A stretch of 7,722 nt of DNA from assembly GCA_024689605.1 (NCBI GenBank), contig JAILDD010000065.1, positions 1 to 7,722 on the forward strand, in the 5' to 3' direction. Below, piece after piece: positions 1-5,044 of this stretch. The notes beneath the pieces were generated by a model, which was not told the DNA's origin, did not search any database, and saw nothing but the letters and a program-made list of their open reading frames with translations. The position numbers and the translations under genes were made by a program. The stretch comes from Lachnospiraceae bacterium (GTDB taxonomy: Bacteria > Bacillota_A > Clostridia > Lachnospirales > Lachnospiraceae). How positions within the stretch are numbered: the first letter of the stretch is position 1; each line of letters opens with the position of its first letter.

Positions 1-174
1 CCTTAAAGGTTCTGTCATTTTCAGAGAAGGTATTTCTTTCTTATGGGGTTATAGCAAAAACTATAAATGTATTGGGGGTTACATTCAGTATAATACCAAA
101 GGTGCTATATTCAGGCTATTCCAAAATTGAACAAATTTTAGTATTTTTTGCATAAGTTTTTGTGCAACTTTGCC
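1..174. other. Intergenic tail downstream of ftsH, no gene seen
   Basis: AT-rich stretch following the ftsH stop codon. I see no coding frame with a ribosome binding site and no convincing intrinsic terminator for the ftsH operon. The best hairpins are a 5-bp TTGCA/TGCAA pair near 149-166 and an AAAATT/AATTTT pair near 123-139, both AT-rich and without a U-tract on the minus strand. A 6-bp inverted repeat TTATAG/CTATAA (50-55 / 61-66) and a TATAAT string on the plus strand (89-94, no matching -35) are present but carry no assignable function. Confidence 0.6.
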
Positions 175-1980
175 TCAATTCTCGAAAAGCGCCTCAAATT
201 CCTCCCTGTTGATACGTTCTTTCTCTATCAGAAGCTCTGCACCGGCATGAAGCACATCCATATGTTCCTCTATAACCTTCCTTGCTTCTGCATAGCACTT
301 ATCGATTATCATCTTGACCTGGGCATCGATCTCGGCAGCCTTGGCATCGCTGAAGCGTCTCGCATGGGCAAGATCCCTTCCGATAAACACCTCATCCTCG
401 TCTCCCTCTTCATAATTGATCATGCCAAGCTCTGACATGCCATACTTCACAACCATATTCCTTGCAGCCTTGGTAGCCTGCTTAATATCATTGGACGCCC
501 CGGTCGTCACATCTCCGAAGATAAGCTCCTCCGCTATCCTGCCGCCTAAGGTGACCATTATATCCTGCTCGATCTGAGCCTTTGTAGCATACAGGTCATC
601 CCTGTCAGGCAGAGGCATGGTGTAGCCTGCCGCTCCGGGTCCCGTAGGAATAATAGACACGGTATATACAGGTCCCACTAAAGGAAGCACATGGAAAAGT
701 ATGGCATGACCCATTTCGTGATATGCCGTGTTCTTCTTTTCCTTTTCCGAAACGAGACGGCTCTTGTGTTCTGTTCCTATTCCTACCTTTATGAAGGACT
801 TCTTTATGTCCTCATCCGTAATAAATTCCCTCTTGTCCTTAGCCGCGCGGATCGCCGCTTCATTAAGAAGGTTTTCCAAGTCAGCACCGGTAAAGCCCGC
901 CGTAGTCCTGGCAATCTCCTCATAGCTTACATCAGATCCCAGGGGCTTATTTGCACCATGCACCCTGAGGATGTCCTCTCGTCCCTTTACATCCGGTGCC
1001 GATACGGTGATTTTTCGGTCAAAACGTCCGGGACGCATTATAGCAGGATCCAGTATGTCCACACGGTTGGTCGCCGCCAGCACGATAATGCCTTCGTTTA
1101 TTCCGAAGCCGTCCATTTCCACCAGCATCTGGTTCAGGGTCTGCTCGCGCTCATCGTGACCACCGCCCATGCCGGTGCCCCTGCGCCTTGCAACTGCGTC
1201 TATCTCATCTATAAATATTATGCTGGGTGCATTCTTCTTAGCCTCACTGAAAAGATCCCTTACACGTGAAGCACCCACACCTACGAACATCTCCACGAAG
1301 TCAGAACCGGATATGGAATAAAAAGGCACCTGCGCCTCTCCGGCTATGGCTTTTGCAAGCAGGGTCTTACCGGTACCGGGCCGTCCCTCCAAAAGTATGC
1401 CCTTGGGGATACGTGCTCCCAGCTTATTGTATTTCTCCGGATCCCGCAGGAAGTCCACGACCTCATCCAGGTCTTCCTTTTCTTCCATAAGGCCCGCAAC
1501 ATCCTTGAAGGTGATCTTGGAATCAGTAATAAGCTGTGCTCGGCTCTTGCCGAAATTCATCATTCTTGCGCCGGTTCCGCCGCCTGCTGCCGCACCGTTC
1601 ATCATCGCATAGATAAATACGATTGCAACAACAACGATAAGTGCGGGAAGGACATATTTTACAAACCAGCTTTCCTTCGGAACGTCCTTTACAAGATAGG
1701 GGATGTCATTCTTTTCCGCATACTTTTCAACATCATTTACATCCGACACATTAAAGCGGTTGCTGCTGTGGTCCTTGAAGGCCACCGTTACAATACCTGT
1801 AGGCACTTCCCTGTTCTGGGTAATGGTAAGTGAAACCACATCACCGTCTTTAACCGCTCCCTTAAACTCATCCACGGTATAAACAGACTGTGGTTTTGCA
1901 CTGGTGCTTATCCAAAGCGCAGCTCCCACCAGCAGAAGCACAAAAATAAAATAGATTAACAAACCTGACTTATTCTTCAA
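175..1980 (-). CDS. ftsH: ATP-dependent zinc metalloprotease FtsH
   Basis: Membrane-anchored AAA+ protease that forms hexamers and degrades misassembled membrane proteins and selected regulators. The 601 residues show, in order: a membrane segment (about 7-26), an extracytoplasmic FtsH_ext-type domain (about 30-104), a second membrane segment (about 108-127), a Gly-rich linker, the AAA+ domain with Walker A GRPGTGKT (199-206), pore loop FVG (232-234), Walker B IIFIDE (254-259) and second region of homology with Arg fingers R316 and R319, and then the M41 peptidase domain with HEMGH (421-425) and third zinc ligand D498. Length fits the family (about 600-650). The start is TTG at 1980, whose TTGA overlaps the hpt stop, with AGGAG about 10 nt upstream. 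No nearer ATG or GTG keeps the first membrane segment. Walker A has Arg at a position that is usually Pro. It is the last gene of the divIC-tilS-hpt-ftsH operon. The assignment is secure. Confidence 0.98.
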   Translation of the reverse strand: MKNKSGLLIYFIFVLLLVGAALWISTSAKPQSVYTVDEFKGAVKDGDVVSLTITQNREVPTGIVTVAFKDHSSNRFNVSDVNDVEKYAEKNDIPYLVKDVPKESWFVKYVLPALIVVVAIVFIYAMMNGAAAGGGTGARMMNFGKSRAQLITDSKITFKDVAGLMEEKEDLDEVVDFLRDPEKYNKLGARIPKGILLEGRPGTGKTLLAKAIAGEAQVPFYSISGSDFVEMFVGVGASRVRDLFSEAKKNAPSIIFIDEIDAVARRRGTGMGGGHDEREQTLNQMLVEMDGFGINEGIIVLAATNRVDILDPAIMRPGRFDRKITVSAPDVKGREDILRVHGANKPLGSDVSYEEIARTTAGFTGADLENLLNEAAIRAAKDKREFITDEDIKKSFIKVGIGTEHKSRLVSEKEKKNTAYHEMGHAILFHVLPLVGPVYTVSIIPTGPGAAGYTMPLPDRDDLYATKAQIEQDIMVTLGGRIAEELIFGDVTTGASNDIKQATKAARNMVVKYGMSELGMINYEEGDEDEVFIGRDLAHARRFSDAKAAEIDAQVKMIIDKCYAEARKVIEEHMDVLHAGAELLIEKERINREEFEALFEN

Positions 1981-2501
1981 TTTTCTATCACTCCTATATA
2001 TGGAAGATTCCTGTAATGCTGGGCATAATCAAGACCATAGCCCACAATGAACTTATCCGGCACTTCGAAGCCGGTATAGTCAACCTTCACTTCATGGATC
2101 CTGCGCTCAGGCTTGTCCATAAGTGTGCAGAGTGCGAGGCTTGCGGGCCTCCTCTGGGCAAGCATTTCCATAAGATAGCTCAGGGTAGTACCGGTATCTA
2201 TTATATCCTCAACCACCAGCACATCCTTGCCCTCTATGGTCTCGTCAAGATCCTTGATGATCTTAACCACTCCGCTGGACACCTTGGAACTGCCGTAGCT
2301 TGATACGGACATGAAATCCACGGATACGGGAACTGTTATCCGCTTTGCCAGCTCACAGGTAAAGAATACGCCGCCCTTTAAAATGCTGATGAGATGAATC
2401 TCCCTGCCTTCATAGGCTTTACTGATCTCCTCGCCCATTTCTTTTATCCGCTTGTTTATTTCTTCTTCCGTTATCAAAACAGTGATATCATCTTTTACCA
2501 T
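1977..2501 (-). CDS. hpt: Hypoxanthine(-guanine) phosphoribosyltransferase
   Basis: Cytosolic purine salvage enzyme that joins hypoxanthine (and usually guanine) to PRPP, giving IMP (GMP) and pyrophosphate. The 174 residues match the usual bacterial HPRT length. Visible signatures are the early ILKGGVFF segment (40-47), the flexible-loop SSYG (67-70), the PRPP-binding motif VLVVEDIIDTGTTL (94-107) with the acidic pair E98/D99, the purine-contacting K130, and the C-terminal VPDKFIVGYGLDY (147-159) followed by RNLP. ATG at 2501 is preceded by GGAGG with 7-nt spacing. Its stop overlaps the ftsH TTG start by 4 bp, so the two are probably translationally coupled. The tilS-hpt-ftsH order is conserved in Firmicutes. 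The 110-bp gap to tilS contains a possible internal promoter and a hairpin. Confidence 0.97.
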   Translation of the reverse strand: MVKDDITVLITEEEINKRIKEMGEEISKAYEGREIHLISILKGGVFFTCELAKRITVPVSVDFMSVSSYGSSKVSSGVVKIIKDLDETIEGKDVLVVEDIIDTGTTLSYLMEMLAQRRPASLALCTLMDKPERRIHEVKVDYTGFEVPDKFIVGYGLDYAQHYRNLPYIGVIEN

Positions 2502-2540
2502 GCGATTACCTCCATGATCTGACTATACCTGCATATTTTC

Positions 2541-2563
2541 CTTTTCCGGCTGAACCGAAAAAG
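2541..2563 (-). promoter_or_regulatory. Stem-loop in the hpt leader
   Basis: In the minus-strand RNA, CUUUUUCGG pairs with CCGGAAAAG across the 5-nt loop UUCAG, giving nine pairs with one U·G wobble. No U-tract follows, so it is not a typical terminator. The wobble becomes a C·A mismatch in plus-strand RNA, so the fold favours the hpt sense strand. If the proposed promoter just upstream is real, the hairpin would sit almost at the 5' end of that transcript. It could otherwise be a processing or mRNA-stability element in the tilS-hpt message. Confidence 0.45.
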
Positions 2564-2571
2564 CAACATTT

Positions 2572-2580
2572 ATTTTACCA
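2572..2580 (-). promoter_or_regulatory. Possible extended -10 promoter for hpt-ftsH
   Basis: The minus strand reads TGGTAAAAT, an extended -10 element (TGn followed by TAAAAT, 5 of 6 to TATAAT). No good -35 box lies 16-18 nt upstream, where only TGGCAG-like sequence is seen. It would start an RNA about 65 nt before the hpt ATG and let hpt-ftsH be transcribed separately from tilS. The assignment rests on one short motif in AT-rich sequence. Confidence 0.3.
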
Positions 2581-2611
2581 TAATTACAAAGTCTCTGCCA
2601 TAGCACGGGTT

Positions 2612-3661
2612 TTACTGACTCTTTTTTGCAGACGGCTTGTTTCTGCCTATGAATTTATCCGGCTGCAGGTACATTGCCACATAACTGTCCTTACGTACCG
2701 CTGTAATGTAGTACGGCAGGTCCAGGCGTTTTCCCCGTTCCTTGGAAAAAAGTCCCTTGAGAGCCTTCACATGGACAGCAGAAATATCCTTAGCTTTTCC
2801 GCACACCCTTTCCATACACTTAAGCAGAAGCCGCTCCTGCATATACTCATGAAGTGAAAGGAAGCTGTTTTTATCTATATACAAAACCGAAAGATCATTT
2901 TCTTCCCTCACGCATTCTGCATATGCCGCCTTTATTCCTGCCTCAATATAGTCATCAGCCTTCATGATCTGATCCGCGGTTTCATTCATATGAAGCACAG
3001 CCTGCTCATTAACCGAGTCTTCCGCTTTCGGAAGGATATGGTGCCTGATGCGGTTCCTGGTGTAGTCATCCTCTGCATTTGTTTTATCCATACAGTAGGA
3101 AACACCGCACTCATCAAGATACGTTTCAGTATCCTCCCGGCTCAGGCAAAGCAGTGGCCTGATAATATTTCCCCTGCGGACAGGAATGCCGACCAGACCT
3201 TTCAGCCCGCTGCCCCTCCACATATTTATGAGCATGGTCTCTGCCCTGTCGTTCATAGTATGCGCCACGGCAATAAGGACCTCTTTACCGCCTGTTTTTC
3301 CAGCTTCCTCCTCAAATGCCTCATACCGAAGCATTCTCCCTGCTTCCTCGCAGGAGACGCCTTCACGCTCCATCCGCTCTTCTACATTAACATCATAAAC
3401 CGCTAAAGGTATGCCAAGACTTTCACAGCACACTCTTACATGGTCCGCATCCTCATCAGCTTCATCCCGCAGATGGTGATTCACATGTACCGCCCTTAAT
3501 TCAATTGTCCTGCCGGATTCCATGATGTCATGCAACACATATAGAAGGCATAGTGAATCCGCGCCGCCGGAAACTGCAGCCAGCACGGTGCTGCCGTCTG
3601 CTATGAGCCCGTTTTCCTCAATGAATTCATTTACTTTTATTTTTATATCGCGCTTATTCAT
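2612..3661 (-). CDS. tilS: tRNA(Ile)-lysidine synthetase TilS, short form
   Basis: Converts C34 of the CAU-anticodon tRNA-Ile to lysidine using ATP and lysine, so the tRNA reads AUA and is charged with isoleucine; normally essential. The N-type PP-loop SGGADS lies at 31-36. It is followed by VHVNHHLRDEADEDA (58-72), AHTMNDRAETML (133-144), RGSGLKGLVGIP (149-160), RPLL (168-171), DKTN (192-195) and TRNRIRHHILP (201-211), all typical of the TilS catalytic core. A helical substrate-binding region continues to the LDLPYYITAVRKD segment (313-325). The protein then ends at 349 residues, so the extra C-terminal TilS_C domain found in the 430-470-residue E. coli and B. subtilis enzymes appears absent, as in the short Aquifex-type enzyme. 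The ATG at 3661 is preceded by AGGGGATGA. It overlaps by 4 bp (ATGA) the stop of a possible small upstream gene. Confidence 0.95.
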   Translation of the reverse strand: MNKRDIKIKVNEFIEENGLIADGSTVLAAVSGGADSLCLLYVLHDIMESGRTIELRAVHVNHHLRDEADEDADHVRVCCESLGIPLAVYDVNVEERMEREGVSCEEAGRMLRYEAFEEEAGKTGGKEVLIAVAHTMNDRAETMLINMWRGSGLKGLVGIPVRRGNIIRPLLCLSREDTETYLDECGVSYCMDKTNAEDDYTRNRIRHHILPKAEDSVNEQAVLHMNETADQIMKADDYIEAGIKAAYAECVREENDLSVLYIDKNSFLSLHEYMQERLLLKCMERVCGKAKDISAVHVKALKGLFSKERGKRLDLPYYITAVRKDSYVAMYLQPDKFIGRNKPSAKKSQ

Positions 3662-3801
3662 TCATCCCCTGTTACACGCAGCCTTGTGATAACAAAACAG
3701 CCATGCGGCTCTGCCGTATGACTGCTGCATTTTCCACTATGAACGGTAGCTGTTCGGAATCTGTAGATTCTTCCGGTTACGGCTGCATCCCTGCTGTTCA
3801 C
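3658..3801 (-). CDS. Possible 47-aa small protein between divIC and tilS (unknown)
   Basis: This open frame fills the whole gap between divIC and tilS. It would start at a GTG (3801-3799) overlapping the divIC stop as GTGA, and end at a TGA (3660-3658) overlapping the tilS start as ATGA. A purine-rich GGGGAAGA lies just before the GTG. The product would be basic, with several Arg, His and Thr and two Cys, beginning MNSRDAAVTGRIYRF and ending TRLRVTGDE. It has no membrane segment and no motif I recognise, and it does not resemble the C-terminus of SpoIIE, whose gene occupies this position in spore formers. A random frame of 47 codons stays open roughly one time in ten, so openness alone is weak evidence. 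The 4-bp overlaps at both ends are the main argument. It may instead be a deletion scar. Confidence 0.3.
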   Translation of the reverse strand: MNSRDAAVTGRIYRFRTATVHSGKCSSHTAEPHGCFVITRLRVTGDE

Positions 3802-4145
3802 TCTTCCCCGCAGACAAAGAGTATCTCTCCGTCATACAAAAGACCGTAGGTCTCTCTTGCCTGTTCCTCTATGAATTCCTTGGTATGGGTATACACTTTC
3901 TGCTCATCAAGCTGTGCTGTACGGACTCTTTCCGCATCAGTTGCCAGCTTAACATCATCAAGCTTTTCGTCCAGCTCAGCCTTCTGCAGCCTCAGTGAAG
4001 ATATGACCATGAAAAATATGCCCAGGAACAGAACTATCCCCACTAAAAGAATATAGTTAATGAACTTTGCTCCCGTATTTTTTTCCTTCAGGAACAATGC
4101 CTTGCTCTTCTTCTTTTTCTTTCCTGCAGCCTTACCGAAACCCAC
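3798..4145 (-). CDS. divIC: Septum formation initiator, DivIC/FtsB family
   Basis: Small bitopic division protein that pairs with FtsL and DivIB at the septum to activate septal wall synthesis. The 115 residues show a very basic cytoplasmic N-terminus (GKAAGKKKKKSK, 4-15), one membrane segment (about 28-50), a charged coiled-coil stretch (about 51-85) and the family's C-terminal FIEEQARETYGLLYDGEILF block (91-110). The start is GTG (4145). An in-frame TAA lies a few codons upstream and no other initiation codon is available. The AAAGG-type ribosome binding site is about 12 nt away, so initiation may be weak. The position next to rqcP and tilS is the conserved Firmicute location. A promoter about 95-125 bp upstream makes it the first gene of the divIC-tilS-hpt-ftsH unit. 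Confidence 0.92.
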   Translation of the reverse strand: MGFGKAAGKKKKKSKALFLKEKNTGAKFINYILLVGIVLFLGIFFMVISSLRLQKAELDEKLDDVKLATDAERVRTAQLDEQKVYTHTKEFIEEQARETYGLLYDGEILFVCGEE

Positions 4146-4169
4146 TACTTTTACACACCTTTAAATATC

Positions 4170-4217
4170 GCCTTTTTATGTCAGATGTAACAATTTTTTG
4201 CTGAAAAAAGGCAAAAA
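4170..4217 (-). repeat. Overlapping inverted repeats in the divIC leader
   Basis: Two mutually exclusive stems can form in the predicted divIC 5' leader. GCCTTTTT (4170-4177) pairs with AAAAAGGC (4205-4212) across a 27-nt loop. TTTTTGC (4195-4201) pairs with GCAAAAA (4211-4217) across 9 nt. Both are perfect but A/T-rich. They lie between the predicted transcription start (near 4233) and the divIC GTG, so they would be in the mRNA. No known riboswitch or leader class is recognised. Confidence 0.35.
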
Positions 4218-4239
4218 CATCAACATCATATACAGTGTC

Positions 4240-4268
4240 ATAATATTATCGAAAAGCCGTAAAGTCAA
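4240..4268 (-). promoter_or_regulatory. Sigma-A-type promoter for the divIC operon
   Basis: On the minus strand, a -35 box TTGACT (4268-4263, 5 of 6 to consensus) is followed after exactly 17 nt by a -10 box TATTAT (4245-4240, 5 of 6). A/T-rich sequence upstream (about 4270-4300) could act as an UP element. The predicted start is near 4233, giving a leader of about 88 nt before the divIC GTG. It lies in the gap where spore formers carry yabP and yabQ, and it would make divIC-tilS-hpt-ftsH independent of hup-rqcP transcription. Confidence 0.7.
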
Positions 4269-4304
4269 GTTTTTTCAGGCTTTTTAAGGACTTTTTGAAG
4301 AAAT

Positions 4305-4345
4305 TAGTGGTCTCAACTTATGTAAACCACTATATCTTGTGGTCT
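4305..4345 (-). repeat. Alternating ACCAC/GTGGT inverted repeats after rqcP
   Basis: Three half-sites follow the rqcP stop. On the minus strand they read ACCAC (4343-4339), TATAGTGGTTT (4334-4324) and ACCACTA (4311-4305). The middle one can pair with either neighbour: about 7 bp with an 8-nt loop to the first (AGACCAC/GTGGTTT, one G·U), or 7 bp with a 14-nt loop to the last. Neither is followed by a clean U-tract, though the second leads into ATTTCTT. They may be a weak terminator for hup-rqcP. ACCAC followed shortly by TATAGTGGTTT also matches the palindrome at the hup promoter. Confidence 0.45.
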
Positions 4346-4347
4346 GC

Positions 4348-4587
4348 TTAGATATACTCAAACATCTCCGCAGCTTCTTCCTTCCTTACGGCATCCGTAA
4401 CAGAAAGCACCCTGACCCTTGTCTCCTTATTTCCGAAGGATATGGTTATCTCATCACCGGGCCTGACTTCAGCCGAAGCTCTTGCAACCTTATCCCCGAT
4501 CTTTACCCTGCCTGCGTCACAGGCTTCATTGGCTACCGTACGTCGTTTTATAAGCCTTGATACTTTTAAATACTTGTCCAGTCTCAT
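4348..4587 (-). CDS. rqcP: RqcP/YabO, S4-domain ribosome quality control factor
   Basis: Small S4-type RNA-binding protein. Its B. subtilis homologue RqcP (YabO) binds obstructed 50S subunits with RqcH and supports poly-alanine tailing of stalled chains. The 79 residues begin MRLDKYLKVSRLIKRR, the typical S4 entry helix, followed by ANEACDAGRVKIGDKVARAS (19-38) and the VRPGDEITISFG turn (41-52). Length is close to the family's 80-90. I chose the ATG at 4587 because GGAGGGG lies directly before it and the S4 fold begins there. The frame is open 21 codons further upstream, but those codons run through a terminator hairpin and have no family counterpart. The location between hup and divIC is conserved. 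yabP and yabQ, normally next, are absent. Confidence 0.92.
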   Translation of the reverse strand: MRLDKYLKVSRLIKRRTVANEACDAGRVKIGDKVARASAEVRPGDEITISFGNKETRVRVLSVTDAVRKEEAAEMFEYI

Positions 4588-4600
4588 TATCCCCTCCGAT

Positions 4601-4646
4601 AAAAAACCACGGAGCCCCCGGCTCCTTATGTCCGAACGCTCCGCGA
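4601..4646 (-). terminator. Terminator/attenuator-like structure between hup and rqcP
   Basis: In minus-strand RNA, GGAGCC (4625-4620) pairs with GGCUCC (4616-4611) around a GGG loop, followed by GUGG and then UUUUUU (4606-4601). A competing stem pairs UCGCGGAGC (4646-4638) with GCUCCGUGG (4615-4607), nine pairs including two wobbles, ending directly at the U-tract. The two share GCUCC and so exclude each other, although a reduced UCGC/GUGG stem could stack on the inner hairpin. The U-tract ends only about 14 nt before the rqcP start codon, just ahead of its ribosome binding site. It most likely lowers rqcP output relative to the abundant HU protein. Confidence 0.6.
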
Positions 4647-4663
4647 TCATAAATACATGGTAA

Positions 4664-4683
4664 TTTCAGCAATACTGCTAAAA
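4664..4683 (-). terminator. Hairpin just after the hup stop codon
   Basis: UUUUAGCA pairs with UGCUGAAA (8 bp, one U·G) around a GUAU loop, starting 3 nt after the hup TGA. It is followed by UUACC rather than a U-tract, so it fits a 3'-end stabiliser or weak terminator for the hup mRNA better than a strong terminator. Confidence 0.4.
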
Positions 4684-4686
4684 CTC

Positions 4687-4959
4687 TCAGCTTATAGCAT
4701 CCTTGAATGCCTTGCCGGGATGGAACTTGGGTGTCTTTGATGCTGCGATCTTCATTGTCTCGCCTGTACGGGGATTACGTCCCGTACGTGCAGCCCTCTC
4801 GGATACCTCAAATGTACCGAAGCCTACAAGCTGGACCTTCTCACCTTTCTTAAGCTCTGTGGCAACGGTCTCTGTGAATGCATTTATAACTATCTCAGCG
4901 TCCTTCTTGGTAAGACCTGATTTTTCAGCTATAGCTGCAACTAATTCTGTTTTGTTCAT
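4687..4959 (-). CDS. hup: HU-type histone-like DNA-binding protein
   Basis: Small abundant nucleoid protein that binds and bends DNA as a homodimer. The 90 residues are the standard HU length. The N-terminal helices MNKTELVAAIAEKSGLTKKD (1-20) lead to the GFGTFEVSERAARTGRNPRT signature (46-65). R61-N62-P63 form the tip of the DNA-wrapping arm, with P63 the intercalating proline, and the fold closes with TPKFHPGKAFKDAI (76-89). The ATG at 4957-4959 follows a very strong AGGAGGAG ribosome binding site with 7-nt spacing, as expected for a highly expressed gene. It has its own near-consensus promoter, and a hairpin follows its stop. IHF subunits are less likely given the organism and the classical HU sequence. 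Confidence 0.97.
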   Translation of the reverse strand: MNKTELVAAIAEKSGLTKKDAEIVINAFTETVATELKKGEKVQLVGFGTFEVSERAARTGRNPRTGETMKIAASKTPKFHPGKAFKDAIS

Positions 4960-4988
4960 TGCAAAACTCCTCCTGCATTATTTTTCTA

Positions 4989-5016
4989 AAAACCACTATA
5001 CTTTTATAGTGGTTTT
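4989..5016. terminator. Perfect 12-bp palindrome: HAD-gene terminator overlapping the hup promoter
   Basis: AAAACCACTATA (4989-5000) and TATAGTGGTTTT (5005-5016) form a perfect 12-bp stem with a 4-nt loop. Read on the minus strand it has an A-run before the stem and a U-run after it, so it is a plausible, possibly bidirectional, intrinsic terminator for the glutamine synthetase-HAD operon, although the stem has only three G/C pairs. The hup -10 box lies inside it and the predicted hup start is in its distal arm, so it could also be an operator. It does not match the NrdR, CIRCE, LexA or Rex consensus sequences I know. Confidence 0.6.
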
Positions 5017-5031
5017 GGTATTATTTGTCAA
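5003..5031 (-). promoter_or_regulatory. Strong sigma-A promoter for hup
   Basis: On the minus strand, a perfect -35 TTGACA (5031-5026) is followed after 17 nt by -10 TATAAA (5008-5003, 5 of 6 to consensus). The predicted start is near 4996, giving a leader of about 37 nt before the hup ATG. The -35 box lies 14 bp past the stop of the HAD gene. The -10 box and start site are inside the perfect inverted repeat 4989-5016, so promoter access and the hairpin are physically linked. Confidence 0.75.
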
Positions 5032-5044
5032 TAGTTTTCGGGGG

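Noticed and set aside
61..110. Plus-strand promoter with TATAAT at 89-94
   Set aside because: There is no acceptable -35 hexamer at 16-18 nt and no extended -10 TG, and the only downstream plus-strand frame (148-435) is antisense to the end of ftsH.
3746..3787. Terminator between divIC and tilS
   Set aside because: The GAATC/GATTC and CGGAA/TTCCG pairings are short and compete with each other, and no U-tract follows. The surrounding genes look co-transcribed.
4176..4241. 21-residue hydrophobic open frame in the divIC leader (starts MTLYMMLMF)
   Set aside because: Its first ATG lies inside the predicted -10 box, so it would be upstream of the transcript start. None of the later in-frame ATGs has a ribosome binding site, and the composition reflects the A/T-rich sequence.
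4588..4650. Longer rqcP start giving a 100-residue protein
   Set aside because: The extra 21 codons run through a G/C-rich hairpin plus U-tract, lack a ribosome binding site, and add residues before the conserved MRLDKYL start of the S4 domain. The ATG at 4587 has GGAGGGG directly upstream.
4989..5016. NrdR box at the hup promoter
   Set aside because: The arms contain CACTATA and TATAGTG as in NrdR boxes, but the half-sites are separated by 4 extra bases and extend as ACC/GGT, unlike the 16-bp NrdR consensus. No ribonucleotide reductase gene is nearby.
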